DNA of 64,000 bases from Tribonema minus. Taxonomy: Eukaryota; Sar; Xanthophyceae; Tribonematales; Tribonemataceae. The stretch spans positions 1,612,001 to 1,676,000 of the forward strand of contig JAFCMP010000112.1 of the NCBI GenBank assembly GCA_017506865.1, in the 5' to 3' direction. The notes below the pieces were generated by a model, which searched no databases, was not told where the DNA came from, and saw only the letters and a program-made list of their open reading frames with translations. Made by a program: the position numbers and the translations under genes. Below, piece after piece: positions 1 through 8,542 of this stretch. Positions within the stretch are counted from its first letter, which is position 1, and every line of letters starts with the position of its first letter.

Positions 1-1975
1 TACGCTCCCCCCCCAACTTAATGCAGCACTCCTTGACTGCCTTGAGCTCCATGCTATTGAGCTTGTTGAAAGGCATGAACCACTGACTGTCCTCGACATA
101 TGCATGGACTGGGTCCAACACAAAGGCAGCCGGCCATGCCTTGTCGCGGTGTATCTCGTAACGACGCTCAAACAGCGGCAGCACCGGTGTGAGGTGGGCA
201 TTGTCGTCGTGGTTGTCAAACGCTGCTGCATGCGCAAGTAGCTGCTTCCATATGGGGAGCATCTGGCTGAGCAGTGGCTGATCACTCTCAAGCTGGTGAA
301 TGGCATCAGAGATGGGCTGCACAAGTTTGACAAGCGCTGCAGCATCGTCAAAGAAGTGGTAAGCACGCCTGCTGCCACGCGCCGGCACGCCTCTCACAGC
401 GTCAGCAAATGCGTCTGCATTCTTGCTGCCCTCAGAGACCTCGGTCCAGTCGCGAGAACCAACCATTTGCCTGATGGCGTCCTCAGACTCAATGAGGTCG
501 CAGCAGATGAAGTGGAGAACGGCAAAGCGGGTTGGGCAGTTGGTGCGAACCTGCTTGACGCTGCCATACCTCGATATTTGCTGCTTCCTCAACTCTGCAT
601 GCACTGTCTCGCAGCTGCTGATGGTGTTGGACATGATCAGCGCCACTGCGTACACCTTGTGGCTCCAAGCGCAGCGCTTTGTCTTCTCGCCGTACAGGTC
701 CTTGATGAGCAGTGCAAATGCGTGCGCCTGGCATCCCAGCAGCAGCCAACCTGGGTGCTTTGCCTTCATCTGCTCCAACGCGTTTCTGTTGGCCTGAAAC
801 AAGGCAAAAATAGAACAATTGCACATGAGCAAGTTGCACATCCAACAAAGCTGGCAATCCCCAGTGTAATCATCAACAACTGCAGTGAAAGGCTGGATGA
901 TGCAGGAGCGCTGTGTGATATTGTTCTGAGCATGGCATGAGTGCATTTTTCAGCTGTTGAACAAGCACTCAAAATGAAATGTCGTCGATTGAGCAGGAAC
1001 TCAGGCTCTTGTGCTATGCAAGCAATTGCCAAGCAAGTGAGCATTCCACGCCACAGGCGGACAGAAACAGCTGCGAAACGAGCAGCATTTCTCAGGCAAA
1101 GGAAAGCATGTGGCTTGCTTACTCAAGTCAAGTGGTATACACAGGCCATGAGCTCGCACATTGGTGTTGTCCATAACCATGCCGAGCATCCTGCTCAGGT
1201 CCCCTTTCGTCACCTCCTCTGCCCACCGTAGGTGCTGCTCTGTGATCCACGCGGCATTCTTGCAGACACCGCGTGCTGGCTCCGCTTTCACAAAGTAGGA
1301 GCCGCCCTTCGGCAGCAGCACCATGAGGTTGACGAGTGGCGTGCCCTCCCCGCAATGGCTGCGCTTCCACCCATCCGTTGCAAGCTGGATGAGAGGCTGC
1401 TTGTCGATTGCCTCCCACACATTAGAGCTGGCGCGCTCGTACTCTGACTCCAGTAGCTTGCCAGCGAGGGCCTTGCGGTTGGGCAGGGTGATGCCAAGAG
1501 CAGCAAAAGACGCCACCAAATCTTCTTGCTCGATCAGGTTGAAGGCGACACCCCCCTTGAAGAAGAATCTGGCGAGGCTCTCTCTTGCCTTAGTAATCTG
1601 GCCAGCTGTAGCCATGTAGTCTGCTGCGGTGACGCGCTGGCGCTTGCCCAGCACCAGCACTTCTGGGTCCTCCTCAACTGCAGCAGCAGCGGCAGCTGCT
1701 CCTGTAGCTGCTGCCTCTGCTGCCATTGTTGAAGCAGCAGTAGCTCTGATGCACGCCTTGCTTTCTAGATGGCTGCTCGCACGAGAAAGATTGGTGGTTC
1801 TCAGCTTGGCATCGCAGCGCAGGCAGGTCAAGAAAACTTCGTGACCTTCTAGCAGGACCTCGAAAGCTCCCCACCAGTGTGCTTTGCCTTTGAGTTTCAA
1901 GTCCTTGAGCTTGACATAGTATGCGCGAGCCTGCTTGGCCAAGTCAGGCCCCGGATCATGATTATCGCTGTCCAT
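1..1975 (-). CDS. hAT-family transposase, C-terminus outside window
   Basis: It cuts and pastes the surrounding hAT element in the nucleus. Exon 1 is 1160-1975 (272 codons) and exon 2 runs from 793 past position 1; the 366-bp intron 794-1159 has GT-AG ends, and both exons are in phase 0. An N-terminal BED-type finger is visible (CLRC ... SSHLESKAC, about residues 45-75). It is followed by the hAT core: ATDGWKR near residue 197, MVMDNTN at the end of exon 1, and GCQAHAFALLIKDL near residue 290 at the start of exon 2. The start at 1975 is chosen because the frame upstream runs into the terminal repeat. No break was seen in the visible part. The C-terminal dimerisation region would lie outside the window. 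Confidence 0.8.
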
Positions 1976-2268
1976 TGCTGCGCTGCGGCCTTGTTGTGAT
2001 TGGAGGTGAGGTGCGCTCAGCAGGCCTTGGCGCCAACATTTTGAACCCTTAACGGGTGATGCCACTGTCAGAAACAGCGGCAAATGGCTTCTGGCTGTTG
2101 CTGCAGTCGCAGCGCGATGTTTGGTGCGATTTGAGGTCGATCCATAGCAGGAAATAGGCCAATATACGGCAAAATACGGATTTTTCCAGCTGAAATCCCA
2201 GATACGGTTATTTGGTACGGATATACGGATATACGTATCATGTACGGAATACGGATTTGCCAACCCTA
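1..2268 (-). mobile_element. hAT DNA transposon, right part (cut by window edge)
   Basis: The element ends at 2268 with the terminal motif TGCCAACCCTA, preceded by A/T-rich subterminal repeats of the type TACGGATA (about 2160-2255). The same terminal motif, inverted, bounds a 733-bp element at 47508-48240 that has a clear 8-bp target duplication, which fixes both the end and the superfamily. The other end lies left of the window, so the target duplication here cannot be confirmed; the 8 bases after the end are 2269-2276. It carries a two-exon transposase on the minus strand. It inserted next to an old copy of the downstream flank of the EsV-1-7 gene. Confidence 0.85.
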
Positions 2269-2329
2269 CAGATGAAGGCCAGCAGCTGCTCTAGATTGTA
2301 TTAAGTTGTCAGGAAAATGGTTATGTGTT

Positions 2330-2560
2330 GAACTATCACCATGGTGGCAGGCTCACTCCAGTTGATCATTAACGCTTCAGCAGGGCCTTGCTCCGTGCAG
2401 CGACACGCTTTAGTGCAATGTACTCACTGGCTGACACTGTACGAGTTCACACCGCAGCATGCCCTGCGTAAGGGCACACGTGTTGCGTTGATGCAATTGT
2501 GACAGATGTCGGAGCATGTGCCTGCTGACACAGTCATGGCTGCAGTTATTTATTGTTTGA
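2330..2560. repeat. Older copy of the EsV-1-7 gene downstream flank
   Basis: This stretch aligns with 5317-5540 in the same orientation. Shared blocks include the run from 'gttgaactatcacc' onward, 'ggcagacactg/ggctgacactg', 'gcaattgtgaca' and 'gtgcctgctg'. Because 5317-5540 lies just after the EsV-1-7 gene, the copy here probably belonged to a second member of that family whose body lies beyond, or was displaced by, the hAT. The remaining bases to 2934 show no gene and no strong repeat beyond a doubled 'tttcagtcacacgc' near 2580-2610. Confidence 0.6.
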
Positions 2561-3155
2561 AGTATTTACATATTTTGTTTCAGTCACACGCTTTTGTTTC
2601 AGTCACACGCAATCGAATATGTATTTACAAGATGCATGTGGATGGCAGATGCTAAAAAAAAAGTGAGCCTCATTTGACCAGCGCCTGAACATCACAACCT
2701 CACAGGGCCGGAGAGGGTATAGATTAGCGAGGTGATTGAACAAGTTCTGGCTAAGACAGCAGAGGTAAGGACAGGTTGAGGTTCAACATAAGATTATTAG
2801 ACGCGGCAAATTCAGCAGATATATAGGACACGGAGATTCGGCACGGGTTTGATTGCAAAATTCAAAGGCTGCAATCAAATACAAACCACGCTGCCTATCC
2901 ACTGCCATTCACTCTCGGCCTTACAGCACACACATCACAACTCCGACATTGGCACGCGGCGTATACACACAGCAAGATGACACGCATGGATGACGATGTG
3001 CCAAACTGTACCAATGGGGCAGTCGTGATGCGGCGGACCGCTAATTGGGCGGCACGCCACTACTTTGACCGCTTCGTCAGTGCCCTCTCTACGCTTATCC
3101 GGCCCATGCCACCGCTGGGCGCCGTCACACTCCTCGGCAGCGCCATAGAACCTCC

Positions 3156-4640
3156 ATGCGAAGACGACACCAGTCAACACCCAGTGCCTGGAAAAGAGGG
3201 GCGGTGGGCGGCAAACGCAAGCGAGGCCAGAGCAGCGGGGCCAAGTCTGCTCAACCTGCCAAAAAGTGCCTAGTACCAGGCTGCGGCAACCCAGCCAAAC
3301 ACAAGTGGTGTGAAGACCACCGCTATTACAAGATTTGCCGCGCAGAGGGGTGCGAGAAACGGTCTGCATACGGCATCACCGGCGCAGGAGCACAACGGTG
3401 CATCACACACAATGAGGAGGGAATGGAAAATGTGATAAGTAAGCGGTGCGAGCTCTGCACCAAAAGACCCTCCTTCGGCTACGACTGGAATCGTCCTCTG
3501 CGCTGCGCCGATCACAGGGAGGTGGGCATGGAAGATGTAGCCAACAAACGGTGCGAGCTCTGCACCAAGTGCCCGTCATTCGGCCACGAATGGTGTCCTC
3601 TGCGCGGCGCTGACCACAGGGAGGAGGACATGGAGAAAGTAGTAAGCAAGCAATGCGAGCTGTGCAGCACCCTGCCCTCGTTCGGCTACGACTGGAGGCG
3701 TCCTCTGCGCTGCGCCGATCAGAGGGAGGAGGGTATGGAAGATGCAGTTCACAAGCGGTGCGAGCTCTGCACCAAGTGCCCTTCATTCGGCCACGACTGG
3801 ATGTGTCCTCTGCGCTGCGCTGACCACAGGGAGGAGGACATGGAGAATGTAGTGCGCAAGCGGTGCGAGCTCTGCACCAGGCACCCCTCCTTCGGGTATG
3901 CCTGGATGCGCCCTGAGCGCTGCGCTGACCACAGGGAGGAGGACATGGAGAACGTGGTCAACAAGCGATGCGAGCTCTGTACCAAGCGCCCTTCCCTCGG
4001 CTACGACTGGATGCGTCCTCTGCGCTGCGCTGACCACAGGGAGGAGCATATGGAGAACGTGGTCGACAAGCGATGTGAGCTGTGCAGCACCCAGCCCTCA
4101 TTCGGCTACGACTGGATGCGTCCTCTGCGATGTGCTGACCACAGGGAGGAGGACATGGAGAATGTAGTCAGCAAGCGATGCGAGCTCTGCACCAAGCACC
4201 CTTCACTCGGCTACGACTGGATGCGTCCTCTGCGCTGCGCTGACCACAGGGAGGAGGACATGGAGAATGTAGTCAGCAAGCGGTGCGAGCTCTGCGCCAA
4301 GTACCCCTGCTTCGGGTATGACTGGATGCGCCCTGAGCGCTGCGCTGACCACAGGGAGGAGGACATGGAGAACGTGGTCAGTCAGCGGTGCGAGCACTGC
4401 AGCAAGCAATACAGCTTTGGCTACGATTGGCTGCGTCCTCTGCGCTGTTCTGAGCACAAGGAGGAGGACATGGAGAATGTAGCCAGCAAGCGATGCGAGC
4501 TCTGCACCAAGCGCCCTTCACTCGGCTACGACTGGATGTGCCCTCTGCGCTGCGCTGACCACAGGGAGGAGGGCATGAGTGATGTTGTAAACAAGCAATG
4601 CGAGCTCTGCACAAAGCGCGCTTCACTTGGTTATGACTAG
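3156..4640 (+). CDS. EsV-1-7 cysteine-repeat protein (ends at an in-frame stop)
   Basis: The 494 codons are mostly tandem EsV-1-7 repeats. Two leading units keep the family's C-x4-C spacing (CLVPGC, CRAEGC). About twelve further units of 35 residues (105 bp) follow, of the form CELCTKxPSFGYDW, then RC-ADH, then MENVV-KR, i.e. C-x2-C...C-x2-H. The family was defined from a brown-algal virus gene and the Ectocarpus IMMEDIATE UPRIGHT protein and is presumed to bind metal; its molecular role is unknown. The N-terminus is basic (KRGAVGGKRKRG), compatible with nuclear location. The frame stops at TAG (4638-4640) where every other unit has a Trp codon, and the repeat pattern continues in the same frame for one more unit. 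So this is either a decaying gene or a read-through case. The ATG at 3156 is the first in the frame. Confidence 0.75.
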   Translation: MRRRHQSTPSAWKRGAVGGKRKRGQSSGAKSAQPAKKCLVPGCGNPAKHKWCEDHRYYKICRAEGCEKRSAYGITGAGAQRCITHNEEGMENVISKRCELCTKRPSFGYDWNRPLRCADHREVGMEDVANKRCELCTKCPSFGHEWCPLRGADHREEDMEKVVSKQCELCSTLPSFGYDWRRPLRCADQREEGMEDAVHKRCELCTKCPSFGHDWMCPLRCADHREEDMENVVRKRCELCTRHPSFGYAWMRPERCADHREEDMENVVNKRCELCTKRPSLGYDWMRPLRCADHREEHMENVVDKRCELCSTQPSFGYDWMRPLRCADHREEDMENVVSKRCELCTKHPSLGYDWMRPLRCADHREEDMENVVSKRCELCAKYPCFGYDWMRPERCADHREEDMENVVSQRCEHCSKQYSFGYDWLRPLRCSEHKEEDMENVASKRCELCTKRPSLGYDWMCPLRCADHREEGMSDVVNKQCELCTKRASLGYD

Positions 4641-5253
4641 ATGTGTCCTCAGCGCTGCGCTGACCACAGGGAGGACGGCATGCAGAACGTGATCGACAAA
4701 CGCTGCGAGCACGGACGGGTCTTGAAGTTCTGCCGTGGCCCCATTTGCCACATCAACAACATCGGCACACGATCTGTGGAGGAGATCTTCACAGCTATAG
4801 CATTTGTGGTTTGGAGTGGAGGTGATGACCTGCCCAAATTCATAGAAGCCATCAGTCAGCCGTTCAAATGGGAAGAGGTGGTGATGCCAGACACGATGGT
4901 GGGGCAAGGCATTCTTCCACGACGGCTATTTCTGGCATAAAGACAAGCCCAAAGACGTGCGGGACACGCTGGCGCTCGCGCAAAGGGGCTACCAGGTCGT
5001 GCGCACACGAGACAGGTTGCCACCAGTGGAGGGGACTCTCAACATAGACGTAGATGCGTCAAAGGGGTTCACGGAGATCTGCCGCACCCTGGCTGCAGCG
5101 CTAGGGGTTGCAGATGAGGCATGGCCCGCATTGTGGCAGAGTGCCAACAGCCTCGCGCAGCGTGCCATCATGCATCTCGGGCAGCAGCATGCACAGGTTA
5201 AGCAGAGCCTCATGACAGACTTCTTTGAGGGACCGCACATCAATGGAAACTGA
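4641..5253 (+). pseudogene. Continuation of the EsV-1-7 gene with a Vsr-like nuclease domain
   Basis: After the TAG the frame continues with one more unit (MCPQRCADHREDGMQN), a Cys-rich end (KRCEHGRVLKFCRGPIC) and a domain with FVVWSGGDDLPKFIEA and WEEVVMPD. Near 4907-4913 the coding sense moves to another frame, giving FFHDGYFWHKDKPKDVRDT, then LAQRGYQVVRTRDRLPP and a stop at 5253. A pattern of hydrophobic-D-G-x-y-[FW]-H-x-D...L...GY-x-V-x-R-x-R-[DE]-x-L is typical of Vsr/DUF559-type PD-(D/E)xK nucleases and related treble-clef/nuclease fusions. The assignment is by motif only. With a nonsense codon and a frame change the gene looks recently inactivated, unless spliced or recoded. Confidence 0.55.
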
Positions 5254-5316
5254 GCCGCAATACACGATGTGTATATGTCCTTGCATGGTGTTGTTGTTGT
5301 TCTTGTGGTCAGTCTG

Positions 5317-5540
5317 CATGTATTGAACTCTCACCATTCTGGCAGCCCTTCCTTCATCCATTGAACCATTGAAACTCAGCAGGAGCGTGCAACGTCTTCA
5401 CTGGCAGACACTGTGCGAGTTGGCGCCGTTCCATGTCCTGCGTGTGACACACATGTTGGAACGCGATGTAATTGTGACACATGTTGGTGCTTGTGCCTGC
5501 TGGCAGAGTTGGCTGCAGCCATTGGATTGTTATGTTTAGT
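5317..5540. repeat. Downstream flank of EsV-1-7 gene, duplicated at 2330-2560
   Basis: This follows the EsV-1-7 stop by about 60 bp and is probably its 3' untranslated or downstream region. It aligns with the older copy beside the hAT element. No coding potential of its own was seen. The bases between here and the tandem array at 5717 hold nothing recognisable. Confidence 0.55.
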
Positions 5541-5716
5541 CACTGGTAAGCTCAACAAGGTGTTCGTTGGCTAGGTGAGGTATTGAGATCTGAACAAGTT
5601 GCTAAAAGCAGAGGGGTTAAAGTCAAAACATAGTCGGCGTGCTGCCCATCCTGCAGCAGCAGTGGTCTTCCCAAAACTTCAGGAGGCGATGCAATTACAT
5701 TTAATGGATCAGTGCA

Positions 5717-6460
5717 GGCGAGATGATAGCTCACCTGCAGCGTCATTGGTGTCGTTACCGCACGGCAGCGTCTTCACGAGTAGCATGCGTGCACGCAGCA
5801 CCAGCAGAAGCTTCACGAGGCGAAGTATTGACATTTATCGCTTGAATTTGCGATAGTGGAGGCGAGATGATAGCTCACCTGCAGCGTTACTGGTGTCGTT
5901 ACCGCACGGCGTGCGGTAAGCGTCTCCATGAGTGGCACGCAGCACCAGCAGAAGCTTCAGGGGGCGACTTATTCTCATTTATTCACTTCGCAGTTCGGAG
6001 AGGAGGCGAGATGATAGCTCACCTGCAGGGTTACTGGTGTCGTTACCGCCCGCAGCGTCCGCCCGCAGCGTCTCCATGAGCAGCACGCAGCACCAGCAGA
6101 AGCTTCAGGGAGCGACTTATTCACATTTATTCACTTCACAGTTCTGAGAGGGGGCGAGATGATAGCTCACCTGCAGCGTTATTGGTGTCGTTACCGCCCG
6201 CAGCGTCTCCATGAGTAGCACGCAGCACAGCAGAAGCTTCAGGCCCTGGGGGCGACTTATTCACATTTATTCACTTCGCAGTTCGGAGAGGAGACGAGAT
6301 GATAGCTCACCTGCAGCGTTATTGGTGTCGTTACCGCCCGCAGCGTCTCCATGAGTAGCACGCAGCACCAGCAAAAGCGTCAGGCGGCGACTTATTCACA
6401 TTTATTCATTCTGAAGGTTCGCAGAGGAGGCGATTTTGGGCTCGCCTGCAGCGTTCTTCA
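5717..6460. repeat. Tandem array, about 142-bp unit, 5-6 copies
   Basis: The phrase 'gcgagatgatagctcacc' recurs near 5718, 5862, 6005, 6153 and 6293, and in changed form near 6430. Each is followed by 'tggtgtcgttaccgc', 'agcacgcagcaccagc' and 'gcgacttattcaca'. Spacing is 137-148 bp. Short reading frames here are repeat products. The array lies just left of the PLV; 6461-6687 holds no gene. Confidence 0.85.
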
Positions 6461-6687
6461 CCTCCTTAACGCCCCATCCAGTCGATTGCACGCCGATAAC
6501 TTTTATAAAAAGTTATGTATACCAGCGCCTGCAGTCCCAGCACTGGCTCCCGGCTGGTTTCGTTTTTTGGTTATAAATAGCCCCGGATTGCCCCCCCGTG
6601 TGGGTCCCGGATTGGCATCCGGTTAAATAAATTGCACCGGTCCTCGCTAAGCAGCATCATGAACGTTGACCTTTTCAATACGTGTTT

Positions 6688-6903
6688 TTAAAAACCGCGC
6701 TGACTTCGCCTCAAAAGAAGCAAAAGATGATACCCCTCTGCTAAAGTTATAAGATCTTTGGCATTGCGAAACTTGAAGCAGCGCACGTACTTGAGGTCGC
6801 GCTCTTCGTTCGCTGTCGCTTCGTGCAGTGAACTGACGCCCTTGGCCATCTCCACCAGCTTTTCAGCCACGTCGACTGAGGCGGCATCACTGCTTTCAGC
6901 CAT
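6688..6903 (-). CDS. PLV small protein, unknown
   Basis: 71 codons from the first ATG (6903); the frame is open further upstream but only with non-ATG starts. It contains a helical-looking stretch (VAEKLVEMAKGVSSLHEA) and a basic, hydrophobic C-terminus (LLLLLRRSQRGF). It is the last frame of the minus block, 254 bp after the neighbouring 126-codon gene. No family recognised; weak coding call. Confidence 0.35.
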   Translation of the reverse strand: MAESSDAASVDVAEKLVEMAKGVSSLHEATANEERDLKYVRCFKFRNAKDLITLAEGYHLLLLLRRSQRGF

Positions 6904-7157
6904 CGGCGGTACACTTGTGAGTGAAGCGCAACATTTTCTTGGCACAAAAGTGAACAAGCGTCGCCATGTGCCTCCGGCGGCTGAGAGCGTGGCTGTTGCC
7001 TGCAACGCCTGAACTCAGCGGGTACCTCGTCCAACCTCTGCTTCAGCCTCCCCCGACGCTCCCCCGCACACAATCAGAGCCCCACAGCTTATCAAGAATG
7101 CAAAGCGAGGAGTTCTGTAGAGAGTACAGCATCATTCGTGTAGATTCAATATATTGA

Positions 7158-7538
7158 TCACACCGCCTGTAAATTCGAGGGGTCCTCATTGAGCGCGTTC
7201 GTGCCCAGGTTGTGAGACACTAAAAAATTCACGAGGTTGACATTCGCGAAGCTATTCAAAGTCTGTTCCCACACGCCTTTCGTGATGTTCTTGTTTGCGA
7301 TATCGCACCCAAGGGAAGGCTGCGCGAGGGTGCCGGCCTGATTGAATTTCTTTGTCCACAGCGTCTGCAGTAACCCATAGAGCAATCTCTCCGCGCTGTC
7401 CCCCGTGCCGATTGAGCCCGTCCCCGAGATCACCGCGTTGATGGCGCTCACAGGAATGATGTAGGAGGCGGATGAGATGCTCACCGTGCCCGTCGTGGCG
7501 TAGCTCGCCGTCGGTAGAAAAGAGGCGATCGCTACCAT
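7158..7538 (-). CDS. PLV protein of 126 residues, unknown
   Basis: Begins MVAIASFLPTASYATT; the ATG at 7538 is preferred over an upstream GTG. It lies 25 bp after the stop of the fibre-like gene, in the same direction, as in a compact viral gene string. It is rich in Ser, Ala, Thr and Asn, with an Ile/Val-rich middle and a C-terminal part containing LLYGLLQTLWTKKF. A beta-rich accessory structural protein is possible, but no family is recognised. Confidence 0.5.
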   Translation of the reverse strand: MVAIASFLPTASYATTGTVSISSASYIIPVSAINAVISGTGSIGTGDSAERLLYGLLQTLWTKKFNQAGTLAQPSLGCDIANKNITKGVWEQTLNSFANVNLVNFLVSHNLGTNALNEDPSNLQAV

Positions 7539-7563
7539 ATTTGTCACACGACCAACATTTTAT

Positions 7564-8472
7564 CTACACAAAGTGCGATATGCGGATATTGTTCAATGTG
7601 CCTGATACTATGACACTCGCAGTGGGGCTTACCACCATCGCCAGGGTGTAAATTTGCCCTGTTGTAACAGCCAGAACGGCATTGAAAGACAACGTCGTGT
7701 AGCCGGGTCCGTAGCTGCAGACCGCGTATGTAGACATTGCGGACGCTACGTACACTGCGCTTTTCTTCGATTGCCATTGGAAAGACAAGCCTGCGTTGCC
7801 CGTACTCGTCGTCGTGTAGTCGATGTCAGCCTCAACCAGGATGTTACTCCCGAGGGCCTGGATCGTCGACGAGGCAACGTCGTATCGAGTTGATGCACTG
7901 ACGTTGACGTATGTCTGCGAACTTGGCAACAGGTAGCGAGCGAGCAAGCCACCGAGGTTTGCACCTGTGATTGCTCCCGTGCTGCTGACGGCCATCACCT
8001 CGGTACCCCCTGAACAGAAGCTGTATTTGGCGGGTGTAGAGACATTGAAGAGTAGCGTGTTGGAATTCACGCCGATCGCGTAGTCGCCTGTCGACGGCGT
8101 CGTTACCGGGTAGAGCACGATGCGCGTGCCGGCAGCGGTGCCCGGAGCACCGACAGTAGTCCCGAACACGACGTCCCCCGTGACGGTCGCCGTGCCCCCC
8201 ACCGTCAAGTTGCCGGCCACGGCGCCGTTGTTTTGGTCAATGTAACGCTTTGACGTCTTCCACAGGTCTCGCGTTAGCACCGGCTTGATGCCACTTTTGG
8301 CATCTTGCGCAACGGTCAGGGCGAGTCTGGCTCTCTTGTCCGGCGGCGCTTCCATCGTCGGTTTCTCGCCGCGTGCGATGCGGGTCTCTATCTCAGCCGT
8401 CGTGATGCTAGTGCCCCCGTTCGTCACGAAAAGATTCGAAGCGTCGGCACCAGAGTTTGTGATGGACGCCAT
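7564..8472 (-). CDS. PLV fibre- or spike-like structural protein
   Basis: 302 codons. Residues about 1-70 are polar and helical with a KRARLALTVAQDAK segment. Then comes a beta-solenoid-like stretch, GNLTVGGTATVTGDVVFGTT, followed by NTLLFNVSTPAKYSF and AVSSTGAITGANLGG. This alternating Val/Thr/Gly pattern is typical of viral tail-fibre and spike shafts. The last third is a Ser/Thr-rich beta domain that could be a trimeric head. The likely role is host attachment at the particle surface. It is fourth in the minus block, between the 524-residue protein and the 126-residue protein. The assignment rests on composition and pattern, not on a named family. Confidence 0.55.
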   Translation of the reverse strand: MASITNSGADASNLFVTNGGTSITTAEIETRIARGEKPTMEAPPDKRARLALTVAQDAKSGIKPVLTRDLWKTSKRYIDQNNGAVAGNLTVGGTATVTGDVVFGTTVGAPGTAAGTRIVLYPVTTPSTGDYAIGVNSNTLLFNVSTPAKYSFCSGGTEVMAVSSTGAITGANLGGLLARYLLPSSQTYVNVSASTRYDVASSTIQALGSNILVEADIDYTTTSTGNAGLSFQWQSKKSAVYVASAMSTYAVCSYGPGYTTLSFNAVLAVTTGQIYTLAMVVSPTASVIVSGTLNNIRISHFV

Positions 8473-8542
8473 GGAGTCTGGTAGTTCTGGATAGTGATTT
8501 TTTGCGGCTTGTCGCGCACGTCGGCCGCCGGTGATGACGCGC

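Noticed and set aside
723-1159. Short plus-strand frames in the hAT intron
   Set aside because: They overlap the splice-supported transposase and have no protein-like features.
5717-6460. CRISPR-like array
   Set aside because: Units of about 142 bp with no short constant repeat and unique spacers; eukaryotic context. It is an ordinary tandem repeat.
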